A DNA stretch of 64,000 nt from Fimousia sp045616445 (GCA_045616445.1 JAZLGR010000004.1:62001-126000); one strand, 5' to 3'. Shown: positions 52,182 to 61,208, counted from the first letter of the stretch. Notes: generated from the sequence alone by a model not told the origin. Numbers and translations are program-made.

Positions 52182-53825
52182 ATGGCAAAACAGATCAAAT
52201 ACGGCATTGATGCCAGAAAAGCATTAGAATCTGGTGTAAACCAGTTAGCTGATACAGTCAGAGTAACATTAGGACCAAAAGGACGTAACGTTGTCCTTGA
52301 CAGAATTTACGGAAGCCCACTGATCACAAACGATGGTGTTACAATCGCAAAAGACATCACATTAGAAGATCCATTTGAAAATATGGGTGCACAGATCGTA
52401 AAAGAAGTTGCAACAAAGACCAACGATGTTGCAGGTGATGGTACAACAACAGCTACTGTTCTTGCACAGGCTATGGTAAATGAAGGTATGAAGAACCTTG
52501 CTGCTGGTGCAAATCCAATCATCTTAAGAAAAGGTATGAAGAAAGCAACAGACGTTGCTGTAGATGCAATCGCTGAGATGAGCTCCGTTGTAACAGGAAG
52601 CGAACAGATCGCTAAGGTTGCTGCAATCTCCGCTGGTGATGAAACAGTTGGTCAGTTAGTTGCTGACGCTATGGACAAAGTAACAAACGACGGTGTTATC
52701 ACAATCGAAGAATCTAAATCCATGAAGACAGAATTAGACTTAGTAGAGGGTATGCAGTTTGACCGCGGTTACTTATCTGCTTACTTCTGTACAGATATGG
52801 AAAAAATGGTTTGCGAATTAGACAACCCATTAGTATTAATCACAGACAAGAAAATCTCTGTTATCGCTGACATCTTACCATTATTAGAACAGATCGTTCA
52901 GGCTGGACAGAAATTATTAATCATCGCTGACGATGTTGACGGTGAAGCATTAACAACATTAATCGTTAATAAAATCCGTGGAACATTCTCCGTAGCAGCT
53001 GTAAAAGCTCCTGGCTATGGTGACAGAAGAAAAGCAATGTTAGAAGATATCGCAATCTTAACAGGCGGTATCATGGTTTCCGGCGAAGCTGGTATGGACT
53101 TAAAGGAAGTAACACCAGATATGCTCGGTACATGTAAATCCATCAAGATCGAAAAAGAATCCACAGTCATCGTTGACGGTGCAGGAAGAAAAGAGAATAT
53201 CGAAGCACGTGTTGCTCACATCAAAGCTGAATTAGAAGAATCTACTTCTGAATTTGACCGTGAAAAATTACAGGAAAGACTTGCTAAATTAGCAGGTGGT
53301 GTTGCTGTAATCCGTGTTGGTGCTGCAACAGAAACAGAAATGAAAGAAAGCAAATTACGTCTGGAAGATGCGTTAGCAGCTACAAAAGCAGCTGTTGAAG
53401 AAGGTATCATCTCCGGTGGTGGTTCTGCTTACATCCACGCTACTAAGAAAGTAGAAGAATTAGCAGCAACTATGGAAGGCGATGAAAAGACAGGCGCTAA
53501 TATCATCTTAAAAGCATTAGAAGCTCCATTATTCCATATCGCAGCCAATGCTGGTTTAGAAGGCGCAGTTATCATCAACAAAGTAAAAGAATCTGAAGAA
53601 GGTATCGGTTTCGACGCATTAAACGGCGTATACGCAGACATGATCAAAGCTGGTATCATCGACCCTGTAAAAGTAACAAGAAGTGCATTACAGAATGCAA
53701 CATCTGTAGCTTCCACATTACTTACAACAGAATCCCTTGTAGCAGACATCAAAGAAGATGCTCCAGCAGCAGCTGGTATGCCAGGCGGTATGCAGATGGC
53801 ACCAGGCGGCATGGGCATGATGTAG
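52182..53825 (+). CDS. groEL: Chaperonin GroEL
   Basis: Folds proteins in an ATP-driven double ring. The 547 residues contain VRVTLGPKGRNVVLDR, the ATP site AGDGTTTATVLAQAM, SLVADI and the glycine-methionine tail (GGMQMAPGGMGMM). Strongest codon bias in the window along with the alcohol dehydrogenase. It is 24 bases after groES. Confidence 0.98.
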   Translation: MAKQIKYGIDARKALESGVNQLADTVRVTLGPKGRNVVLDRIYGSPLITNDGVTIAKDITLEDPFENMGAQIVKEVATKTNDVAGDGTTTATVLAQAMVNEGMKNLAAGANPIILRKGMKKATDVAVDAIAEMSSVVTGSEQIAKVAAISAGDETVGQLVADAMDKVTNDGVITIEESKSMKTELDLVEGMQFDRGYLSAYFCTDMEKMVCELDNPLVLITDKKISVIADILPLLEQIVQAGQKLLIIADDVDGEALTTLIVNKIRGTFSVAAVKAPGYGDRRKAMLEDIAILTGGIMVSGEAGMDLKEVTPDMLGTCKSIKIEKESTVIVDGAGRKENIEARVAHIKAELEESTSEFDREKLQERLAKLAGGVAVIRVGAATETEMKESKLRLEDALAATKAAVEEGIISGGGSAYIHATKKVEELAATMEGDEKTGANIILKALEAPLFHIAANAGLEGAVIINKVKESEEGIGFDALNGVYADMIKAGIIDPVKVTRSALQNATSVASTLLTTESLVADIKEDAPAAAGMPGGMQMAPGGMGMM

Positions 53826-53847
53826 TTACACAACGAGCCAAAGTCCA

Positions 53848-54024
53848 GCAAAATCTGAATTAGAGAAATAAAAAAATCGCCCACAGGAAAGTGCTTGCAT
53901 TTTCCTGTGGGTGATTTTTTTATTTCTCGTAGGTCAGTGATAGCTGACCTTGGCGACTGTGAACTAGCGAGAGGCTCCGAAGGAGACTCGAGTCTAGGAA
54001 CAGTCGACAAAATTCAGATTTTGC
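53848..54024. repeat. Nested inverted-repeat element (177 bases) downstream of groEL
   Basis: Outer 14-base inverted repeats GCAAAATCTGAATT (53848-53861) and AATTCAGATTTTGC (54011-54024) enclose the long groEL terminator, a hairpin AGGTCAG/CTGACCT (53931-53950), a branched stem CGACTGT...ACAGTCG (53954-54006, with inner CTAG/CTAG, CGAG/CTCG and CTCC/GGAG pairs), and CAAAAT/ATTTTG (54008-54023). GGAAAGTGCTTGC at 53886 recurs at 54037 in direct order. Together with the next repeat it fills the 746-base non-coding gap 53826-54571. No protein is encoded. It could be a small mobile element or a structured RNA. Confidence 0.65.
53863..53928. terminator. Very long terminator hairpin after groEL
   Basis: 28-base arms (53863-53890 and 53901-53928) pair at 27 positions with one G-U, around a 10-base loop. 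The arms include an A7 run and a T7 run, so it can terminate in both directions. Confidence 0.9.
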
Positions 54025-54099
54025 GCTGAACGTGGCGGAAAGTGCTTGCTTTTTCACAACCTTACGGAGTCGTTACTGCTGTTTAATGATGGGGAAACC

Positions 54100-54401
54100 T
54101 CAAAATTGCAATATCCCATCCCCAACTTTTTGTGAATTCGAGCATTTCGGGATGGGAAAACAAGCATAGTGGAATTCCCCACCACGGTAGACACGAGTTA
54201 TACTCCCACCCGGGGATGGGAATTAACAAAAATCAACTTTTCCCACCACTCGCAACAGAGAAATCAAGCTTGAGTAGTGATGGGCTTTCTCGTTTTTGGC
54301 AGTATCCCATCCCTGATTTACGATTTCAGGGATTTTTCGGGGAAGGGAAAACAAGCATAGTGGAATATCCCATCCCCAATTCCCTGCACCAGCAATTTTG
54401 A
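54100..54401. repeat. Repeat block bounded by 10-base inverted ends (302 bases)
   Basis: TCAAAATTGC (54100-54109) and GCAATTTTGA (54392-54401) are inverted ends flanked by ACC on both sides, a possible 3-base target duplication. Inside, two units 191 bases apart share TATCCCATCCC (54112 and 54303) and an exact 22-base match (54154-54175 and 54345-54366, starting GGGAAAACAAGCATAG). AATATCCCATCCCCAA occurs at 54110 and 54364. Inverted GGGATGGGA copies lie within. Open frames across it lack ribosome sites. Confidence 0.6.
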
Positions 54402-54485
54402 ACCATTCCTTCCCCTTATCCCTTTCCATTCACAACAGCAATACTTTACCTCTCAAAGATTTCGGAAAAAATCATTTTTCAACAC

Positions 54486-54514
54486 TTGCCCTATCAAATG
54501 AAATACTTTATACT
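54486..54514 (+). promoter_or_regulatory. Candidate promoter of the EIIA-Gut-like gene
   Basis: TTGCCC at 54486-54491, 17-base spacer, TATACT at 54509-54514, 57 bases before ATG. Confidence 0.5.
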
Positions 54515-54571
54515 TACATGGTAGACTATCATTTCTATATTCTACACAAACAAAAGAAGGGAAACATTTAT

Positions 54572-54934
54572 ATGAATACTATTTATGCAAATACAGTAAT
54601 TGATTTGGGAGATAATGTAGAAGCATTTATGGACCAAGGTATGTTCATTATTTTTGGCGAGTTTGTTCCTGACGCATTAAGAGATCTTTGTTACATCACA
54701 ACATTGAATCCAATGACCGGTGAGCTCTCAGCAGGTCAGAAGCTGATCATTGATGGCGTTAGTTATGAAATTACTGCAGTAGGAAGTCTTGCGCAGAAGA
54801 ATCTTTCTGCTATGGGCCATCTAACAATCGTATTTAACGAAGCAACCGAAGCTGGCCTTCCAGGAAGCATCTGTGTAGAAGCTAAACCAGTTCCAACCTT
54901 AGTAGTTGGAAGTGAGATTTCGATTGTAGAATAA
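54572..54934 (+). CDS. Orphan PTS glucitol/sorbitol EIIA-like protein lacking the phospho-histidine
   Basis: A 120-residue protein aligning by eye over its whole length with EIIA-Gut (E. coli SrlB): GMFIIFGEFVPDALRDLCYI, LSAGQKLIIDGVSYEITAVGSLAQKNLSAMGHLTIVF and LPGSICVEAKPVP. The active SrlB histidine, which I place at position 43 in CFIHCHGEL, corresponds to Thr43 here (CYITTLNP), followed by a short insertion. The only remaining His is in GHLT near residue 83. No EIIB or EIIC gene is nearby. It may therefore be a regulatory or re-purposed domain. ATG 54572 fits the family start, with GAAGGG ten bases upstream; the longer frame to 54398 is not supported. Confidence 0.75.
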   Translation: MNTIYANTVIDLGDNVEAFMDQGMFIIFGEFVPDALRDLCYITTLNPMTGELSAGQKLIIDGVSYEITAVGSLAQKNLSAMGHLTIVFNEATEAGLPGSICVEAKPVPTLVVGSEISIVE

Positions 54935-54956
54935 GAAACAAAGGTTAATATAAAAA

Positions 54957-54988
54957 AGGAGAATTACGGATGTAATTCTTCTTTTTCT
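54957..54988 (+). terminator. Rho-independent terminator
   Basis: GGAGAATTAC / GTAATTCTTC stem with GGAT loop and following T-rich CTTTTTCT. Confidence 0.8.
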
Positions 54989-54992
54989 ATTA

Positions 54993-55024
54993 TACAAAAC
55001 CACATTTATACAAAACCACATTTA
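54993..55024 (+). repeat. 16-base perfect tandem duplication
   Basis: TACAAAACCACATTTA occurs twice head to tail in the gap before the HAD gene. Confidence 0.95.
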
Positions 55025-55058
55025 CAATTACAACCCCACAACCCCAAAGGATTAGAAT

Positions 55059-55724
55059 ATGATAAAAGGCATTATTTTTGATATGGACGGCCTGATGTTT
55101 GATACGGAGAAGGTGGCGCTTAAAGTATGGCAGAGAATTGCCAGAGAACAGGGTTATACCATGTCAGATGAATTTGTAATTGCCATGCTTGGGCGAAAGC
55201 ATGAAGAGATTACAGAAGATATTAAGAATCAGATCAGCCCTGATTTTGATACAGATCTTGGCTGGAAACTTCGAACCGATTATGTAACGGAATGGATCGA
55301 TGAAGAGGGCGTGCCATTAAAGCCGGGATTGCTTAACCTGCTTGCCTATGCAAAAGCTGAAGGAATCAGAATGGGCATTGCATCCTCCACCCATGACCGT
55401 GTTGTAGCCGATTATCTGAAAAAGGCAGATATTGACACATACTTTGACGGCATCGCATCAGGCTATATGGTGGAGAATGGCAAACCTGCACCGGACATCT
55501 TTTTGCTTGCTGCCAAGCAGATTGGCGTGGCGCCGGAAGCGTGTCTTGGACTTGAAGATGCACCGTCTGGAATCCGTGCAGCCCATGGCGCAGGTATGAA
55601 GGTAATCATGGTGCCAGATATGTTAAAACCGACAGAAGAAGACAGACACTATGTGGATGACGTGGTGGATTCACTTGATGATGTCATTGTTTTTTTAAAA
55701 GAACATAAATCGGAAAAAAGATAA
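55059..55724 (+). CDS. HAD-IA phosphatase, beta-phosphoglucomutase-like
   Basis: Small cytosolic phosphatase or phosphomutase, 221 residues. Motif I is FDMDGLMFDTE (nucleophile near residue 8), motif II ASSTHDRVV, motif III Lys in ENGKPAPDIFLLAAKQIG, and motif IV GLEDAPSGIRAAHGAGM; a helical cap lies between motif I and II. These are features of the beta-PGM/pseudouridine-phosphatase-like group, substrate unknown. AAAGGA precedes ATG. Confidence 0.9.
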   Translation: MIKGIIFDMDGLMFDTEKVALKVWQRIAREQGYTMSDEFVIAMLGRKHEEITEDIKNQISPDFDTDLGWKLRTDYVTEWIDEEGVPLKPGLLNLLAYAKAEGIRMGIASSTHDRVVADYLKKADIDTYFDGIASGYMVENGKPAPDIFLLAAKQIGVAPEACLGLEDAPSGIRAAHGAGMKVIMVPDMLKPTEEDRHYVDDVVDSLDDVIVFLKEHKSEKR

Positions 55725-55735
55725 AATCGAATCCG

Positions 55736-55764
55736 TTGACAAGGAATTGGCTTTTTGTTATAGT
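55736..55764 (+). promoter_or_regulatory. Strong candidate promoter of guaB
   Basis: Consensus TTGACA at 55736-55741, 17-base spacer, TATAGT at 55759-55764, about 75 bases before the start. No guanine riboswitch motif is visible in the leader. Confidence 0.75.
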
Positions 55765-55839
55765 TAATGACAATCCATTTAACAAAGTAATCAATACGTA
55801 GCAATAAATAAATTTTTAAGTAGAAAGTGAGGAACTCCA

Positions 55840-57297
55840 ATGGGTAGAATTATTGGCGAAGGAATTACATTTGATGACGTTTTATTAGTACCACAGTATT
55901 CTGAAGTAATTCCAAATGATGTTAGCTTAAAGACAAGACTTACAAGAGGCATTACACTGAATGTTCCATTTATGAGTGCTTGTATGGACACAGTAACAGA
56001 ACATAGAATGGCTATCGCTATGGCTCGTCAGGGTGGTATTGGTATCATCCATAAGAACATGTCTATTGAACGTCAGGCAGAAGAAGTAGATATGGTTAAG
56101 CGTTCTGAGAATGGTGTTATCACAGATCCATTTTCCTTATCTCCAGAGAATACAATCGCAGAAGCTGATCGTTTAATGGCTAAATTCCGTATTTCCGGTG
56201 TTCCTATTACAGAAGAAGGTAAATTAGTTGGTATCATCACAAACCGTGATATCAAATTCGTAGAAGATTTCAACCAGCCAATCAAGAATGCAATGACTTC
56301 CATGGAAGAAGGCTTAATCACAGCGAAGGAAGGCGTTACATTAGAAGAAGCTAAGCAGATCTTAGGTAAAGCAAGAGTTGAAAAACTTCCAATCGTTGAT
56401 GATGAAGGCAACTTAAAAGGTCTCATCACAATTAAGGATATTGAAAAACAAATCAAGTATCCTAACGCAGCAAAAGACTCCCAGGGAAGACTTCTCTGTG
56501 GTGCAGGTGTAGGTGCTACACCAGATATCATCAAGAGAATCGATGCTTTAGTAGCTGCTAATGTTGACGTAGTTGTTGTAGACTCCGCACATGGTCAGTC
56601 CGCTAACATCATCCGTACAATCAAGATGATCAAAGAAAAATATCCAGAACTTCAGGTTATCGCTGGTAACGTTGCAACTGCAAGAGGTACAGAAGACTTA
56701 ATCAACGCTGGTGTAGACGCAGTTAAGATCGGTATCGGACCTGGTTCCATCTGTACAACACGAGTTGTTGCAGGTATCGGTGTTCCACAGATTTCCGCAG
56801 TTATGGATGCATATGAAGTAGCTAAGAAATATGACGTACCAATCATCGCAGATGGTGGTATCAAGTACTCTGGTGATGTTACAAAAGCAATCGCAGCTGG
56901 TGCAAGTGTATGTATGTTTGGTTCCATGTTAGCAGGTTGTGAAGAATCTCCAGGGGAAACAGAATTATACCAGGGAAGAAAATACAAAGTATATCGTGGT
57001 ATGGGTTCCATCGCAGCTATGGAGAATGGTTCTAAAGACCGTTACTTCCAGGCAAATGCTAAGAAGTTAGTTCCAGAAGGTGTAGAAGGACGAGTAGCTT
57101 ACAAAGGCAGCGTAGAAGACGTAATCTACCAGTTAATCGGTGGTCTTCGTTCCGGTATGGGTTACTGTGGCGCTCCTGATATCCCAACATTACAGGAAAC
57201 CGGCGAATTCGTTAAGATTTCTGCAGCATCCTTAAAAGAATCTCATCCACATGATATTCAGATTACAAAAGAAGCTCCAAACTATTCCATTGGTTAA
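55840..57297 (+). CDS. guaB: Inosine-5'-monophosphate dehydrogenase
   Basis: Oxidises IMP to XMP with NAD, the first step to GMP. The 485 residues form a barrel interrupted by two CBS domains (about 95-205: MAKFRISGVPITEEGKLVGIITNRD and KARVEKLPIVDDEGNLKGLITIKD). The catalytic Cys305 lies in GPGSICTTR, and the flap residues in RKYKVYRGMGS and the YKGSVEDVI region are present. GTGAGG upstream. Strong codon bias. Confidence 0.97.
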   Translation: MGRIIGEGITFDDVLLVPQYSEVIPNDVSLKTRLTRGITLNVPFMSACMDTVTEHRMAIAMARQGGIGIIHKNMSIERQAEEVDMVKRSENGVITDPFSLSPENTIAEADRLMAKFRISGVPITEEGKLVGIITNRDIKFVEDFNQPIKNAMTSMEEGLITAKEGVTLEEAKQILGKARVEKLPIVDDEGNLKGLITIKDIEKQIKYPNAAKDSQGRLLCGAGVGATPDIIKRIDALVAANVDVVVVDSAHGQSANIIRTIKMIKEKYPELQVIAGNVATARGTEDLINAGVDAVKIGIGPGSICTTRVVAGIGVPQISAVMDAYEVAKKYDVPIIADGGIKYSGDVTKAIAAGASVCMFGSMLAGCEESPGETELYQGRKYKVYRGMGSIAAMENGSKDRYFQANAKKLVPEGVEGRVAYKGSVEDVIYQLIGGLRSGMGYCGAPDIPTLQETGEFVKISAASLKESHPHDIQITKEAPNYSIG

Positions 57298-57324
57298 GCT
57301 TGATCATAAATAACACATAGATAT

Positions 57325-57358
57325 GACAAACTCAGGAGATTTTCTCCTGAGTTTTGTC
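57325..57358 (+). terminator. Rho-independent terminator after guaB
   Basis: GACAAACTCAGGAGA / TCTCCTGAGTTTTGTC with short loop; the T run is part of the 3' arm. Confidence 0.8.
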
Positions 57359-57423
57359 CGTTTTCAGATATTATAATAGTTAAAAAATTTAAAGAAATTT
57401 AAAGAATAAGAAGGGAGAAAGCC

Positions 57424-60400
57424 ATGATTGAGAAATTTAGTGTGCGTAAGCCATTTACCGTCATTGTAGCGGTCATTCTCATCCTTATTCTGGGCGGTGT
57501 TTCTTTCACCAAAATGCAGACAGACCTTCTGCCTAACATGAACCTGCCATATGTCCTGATTATGACAACCTATGGCGGCGCATCACCGGAAGAAGTAGAA
57601 CTACGAGTAACCAGACCGATCGAACAGGCAGTAGCAACGGTTGGTGGTTTAGATGGAATTGCATCCGTTTCCAGAGAAAATGTATCCATGGTAGCGATGG
57701 AGTTTACCGACAACGTCAGCATGGATGCGGTTATGTTAGATACCAGAGAAAAACTGGATTTGATTGAAAATTATATGCCAGAGGGAGCAGGAACACCAAC
57801 GCTGTTAAAGCTTTCCATGGACATGATGCCAGTTTTGGTTACAGCAGTTTCCCATGATGATATGGGTGCGACAGACCTGTCAGAATATGTGGAGAACACT
57901 CTTCAGCCATCCGTTGAATCGGTGGAAGGTGTTGCTTCTGTTAATACAACCGGTCTGGTAGAAGAAAGCATCAATGTTATCATCAGTGATAAAAAGATTG
58001 AAAAAGTCAACAAAAAGATTAAGAATGCCTTAAACGGCAAGTTTGACGAAGCAGAAGGCAAGCTTTCCAAAGCAGAAAGCAAGTTAAACTCTGCGAAGAA
58101 GACATTGGATTCCCAGAGAAAGAAAGCCAATGATCAGATTGCCAAAGCAAAGGGCGCATTAAATAATGCGCAGCTTTCCGTTACAGAGAAGGAAATTCAG
58201 ATTACCAGTGCCAAGATGACCCTCCAGTCCAAGATTACAGAGGCTGAGATGACCTTAAAACAGTTAGAGGGTGCAGTGGCACAGTTAAAAGAACAGCTTG
58301 CTCAGGCCCAGGAAGGCTTAAGTACATTAGAGGCAATGGGCATGGGCGAAACAGAAGATGCCCAGAAGCTTCGTGAAGGAATCAAGACACTTCAGGGAAC
58401 CATCGCTGGTTATGAAGCGCAGATTACCACATTAAAAGAAACCATCAAGACCTTGAATGGTCAGGTAAAACAGATGGATAGTGCATTAAAGCAGATCAAC
58501 AAAGGCCAGACAACCATCAACAGTCAGCTCGAAATGATCGATGCCCAGTCTGCCAATGCAACTGGCGCAATGACAAGTGCAGAAATCCAGATTACCAATG
58601 GTGCCGATAAGGTTACAATGGGGAAAGAACAGTTAGAGGCACAGAAGGAAGCAGCGCTCAATGCTGCAGATGTGTCCAAAACTCTTACCGTTGATACCAT
58701 CAAAGCACTGTTACAGGCACAGAACTTTGAAATGCCTGCAGGTTATGTAACAGAAAAGGGAATCGATTACCTCGTTCGTGTCGGTGACCAGGTTACAAGC
58801 CAGGAGGAATTAGAAGATTTAGTACTCATTGACATGGGTATTGATGGACTGAAACCAATCTGCTTAAAAGACGTTGCAGATGTGGCTGTTATCAGCACAG
58901 AGGGCGATACCTTCTGTAAGGTAAATGGCAATGACGGTATTTTAATGTCCATCCAGAAGCAGTCTACTTATTCTGCCTCTGAAGTTTCCCATAGAATTAC
59001 TGATAAATTAGATCAGATCAAAGCAGATAACAAAGGCTTTAGTTACACTAACCTGATGGATCAGGGTGTATACATTGACTTGATCGTTGACTCTGTATTA
59101 GAAAATCTGATCTTAGGCGCAATTTTTGCGATCATCGTATTATTCCTGTTCTTAAAGGATCTTCGCCCAACATTGGTTGTTGCGTTATCCATTCCGATTT
59201 CAGTCGTATTTGCAATCGTACTGATGTATTTTACAGGAATTACGTTAAATATTATCTCCCTGTCCGGTCTTGCACTGGGGGTAGGTATGCTGGTAGATAA
59301 CTCCATCGTAGTAATCGAAAACATCTACCGATTAAGACAGGAAGGTATGGGCGTAGAAGAAGCTGCAGTAGAAGGTGCCCACGGCGTTGCAGGTGCGATC
59401 ACAGCTTCCACATTAACAACCGTATCCGTATTCCTTCCAATTATCTTCACAACTGGTCTGACCAGAGAAATCTTTACAGATATGGCATTAACCATCGGCT
59501 TCTCCTTAGTAGCCAGCTTAGTAGTTGCCATTACTGTTGTACCAATGATGGGTGCAGGTCTTCTTGGCAATGTAAGCCAGAAGGAAAACCGTCTCATCAA
59601 CCGAATCAGAGATTTCTATGTGGGCATTATGGATAAGGTGCTTGCGCTTCGAATCATCACAGTTGTGCTTGCACTGGTATTATTCGTCGGCAGTATCGGC
59701 GCGATTGCAGCCAAGGGTGTATCCTTATTCCCTACAATGGAAAGTCCACAGATGACCATGTCCCTGACTATGCCGGAAGGCGCAACTCAGGAAGAATTAG
59801 CAGATATGGCCAATGCAGTCATCGCCAAAGTATTAGAGGTGAAGGATGTTGAAACAGTCGGAACCATGCAGGCAGGTGCCAGCGGAATGAGCATGTTAAC
59901 AGGCGGTGGCTCCGGTAAGTCAGCAACCATGTATCTTCTCTTAAAAGAAGACAAGAAGATGACCAATGAAGAAATCAAAGCATCCATCGAGAAGAAGACA
60001 GCCAAGTATGACTGTGAAATCTCAGTAAATACAAGTACCATGGATATGAGCTCCATGAGTGGTTCCGGGGTATCCATCGGCGTAAAAGGTAATGATATTA
60101 AGAAGCTTCGTAAGCTTGCTGATCAGGTTGCCAAGGTCGTGGAAGAAACCAAGGGAACAGAGAATGTATCCAATGGTCAGGAACAGACTACATCTGAAGT
60201 TCACATCGTTGTTGACAAGTTAGCAGCAATCCGTAAGGGTCTCACAACTGCTCAGGTATATCAGGCAGTTGCAGCAGAATTAAAGGATGGCACAAGCGCA
60301 ACAACTGTGGAACACAATGATACAACATTAGATGTTATTGTCGATCAGAAGAAGAGTATCACATCCCGCAAGAAGTTAAATAACTTAGAACTGACAGGAA

Positions 60401-61173
60401 GTGTTGGCGGCGAAGAAAAGACAGTAAAACTCAAAGACATTGCAGAAATTACCAGCACAGACAGTTTATCCAGTATTCGTCGTCGTAACCAGACACGTTA
60501 CTTAGAGGTTACTGCAGATGTTAAGACAGGATATAATGCAACCAAGTTAAGCAATCAGATTTCCAAGAAACTGAAGAAGATTGATCTGCCAAAGGGCTAC
60601 AGCATTGATTCTGGCGGTGAAGCAGAATCCATCCGCGAGATGATGAAACAGATTGGACTTATGCTTCTGCTTGCGATCATCTTCATGTATCTGATCATGG
60701 TGGCACAGTTCCAGTCATTAAAATCACCATTTATTATCTTATTTACCATTCCACTTGCCTTTACTGGTGGTATCTTCGGACTCCTCATTGCAGGCAAGGA
60801 CTTAAGTGTTATTGCGATGATCGGTTTCGTTATGTTATCCGGTATCATCGTAAACAATGGTATCGTATTAGTAGATACCATCAATCAGCTCCGTGAACAG
60901 GGCTATGAGAAGAATGAAGCCATCGTTACAGCAGGAGGTATGCGACTTCGTCCAATCTTCATGACAGCCATGACAACCATCTTAGGTCTGTCCATGATGG
61001 CAGTTGGATTCGGTCAGGGTGCAGAGATGTCCCAGCCAATGGCGGTTGTAACCATCGGCGGTCTGATCTACGGAACGATCTTAACACTGGTTGTTGTACC
61101 GGCAATCTACTCTCTCATGATGGGAGATGGCAAAAAGAAACGTCGTTTTAGCTTCCGTAGAAAACGTTCATAG
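57424..61173 (+). CDS. RND superfamily efflux permease with a large coiled-coil insert
   Basis: Proton-driven exporter, 1249 residues, against about 1030-1065 for usual AcrB/SwrC-type pumps. Twelve helices are arranged 1+5 and 1+5: first helix FTVIVAVILILILGGVSF, later ILGAIFAIIVLFLFLKDLRP, and the ion-relay helix GVGMLVDNSIVVIENIYR (single Asp, as in Gram-positive members). The excess length is a Lys/Glu/Gln/Ala-rich segment at about residues 195-420 (KLSKAESKLNSAKKTLDSQRKK, QLEGAVAQLKEQLAQAQEGL, TTLKETIKTLNGQVKQMDSAL), in heptad-like order, inserted in the first outer loop. No adaptor (MFP) gene is adjacent. Substrate unknown. Confidence 0.9.
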   Translation: MIEKFSVRKPFTVIVAVILILILGGVSFTKMQTDLLPNMNLPYVLIMTTYGGASPEEVELRVTRPIEQAVATVGGLDGIASVSRENVSMVAMEFTDNVSMDAVMLDTREKLDLIENYMPEGAGTPTLLKLSMDMMPVLVTAVSHDDMGATDLSEYVENTLQPSVESVEGVASVNTTGLVEESINVIISDKKIEKVNKKIKNALNGKFDEAEGKLSKAESKLNSAKKTLDSQRKKANDQIAKAKGALNNAQLSVTEKEIQITSAKMTLQSKITEAEMTLKQLEGAVAQLKEQLAQAQEGLSTLEAMGMGETEDAQKLREGIKTLQGTIAGYEAQITTLKETIKTLNGQVKQMDSALKQINKGQTTINSQLEMIDAQSANATGAMTSAEIQITNGADKVTMGKEQLEAQKEAALNAADVSKTLTVDTIKALLQAQNFEMPAGYVTEKGIDYLVRVGDQVTSQEELEDLVLIDMGIDGLKPICLKDVADVAVISTEGDTFCKVNGNDGILMSIQKQSTYSASEVSHRITDKLDQIKADNKGFSYTNLMDQGVYIDLIVDSVLENLILGAIFAIIVLFLFLKDLRPTLVVALSIPISVVFAIVLMYFTGITLNIISLSGLALGVGMLVDNSIVVIENIYRLRQEGMGVEEAAVEGAHGVAGAITASTLTTVSVFLPIIFTTGLTREIFTDMALTIGFSLVASLVVAITVVPMMGAGLLGNVSQKENRLINRIRDFYVGIMDKVLALRIITVVLALVLFVGSIGAIAAKGVSLFPTMESPQMTMSLTMPEGATQEELADMANAVIAKVLEVKDVETVGTMQAGASGMSMLTGGGSGKSATMYLLLKEDKKMTNEEIKASIEKKTAKYDCEISVNTSTMDMSSMSGSGVSIGVKGNDIKKLRKLADQVAKVVEETKGTENVSNGQEQTTSEVHIVVDKLAAIRKGLTTAQVYQAVAAELKDGTSATTVEHNDTTLDVIVDQKKSITSRKKLNNLELTGSVGGEEKTVKLKDIAEITSTDSLSSIRRRNQTRYLEVTADVKTGYNATKLSNQISKKLKKIDLPKGYSIDSGGEAESIREMMKQIGLMLLLAIIFMYLIMVAQFQSLKSPFIILFTIPLAFTGGIFGLLIAGKDLSVIAMIGFVMLSGIIVNNGIVLVDTINQLREQGYEKNEAIVTAGGMRLRPIFMTAMTTILGLSMMAVGFGQGAEMSQPMAVVTIGGLIYGTILTLVVVPAIYSLMMGDGKKKRRFSFRRKRS

Positions 61174-61208
61174 AATCAGTTTTTTCATAACAGAATATCA
61201 TGAAGAAT

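Noticed and set aside
53429..54010. 193-residue open frame on the minus strand crossing the groEL end
   Set aside because: It is antisense to groEL for most of its length and then runs through the terminator hairpins; no ribosome site, composition follows groEL shadow.
54132..54401. 89-residue frame inside the repeat block
   Set aside because: No ribosome site, built from repeat sequence, and no resemblance to a protein family.
55725..55839. Possible purine riboswitch before guaB
   Set aside because: The leader is AT-rich and about 70 bases long, without the conserved loop sequences of a purine aptamer.
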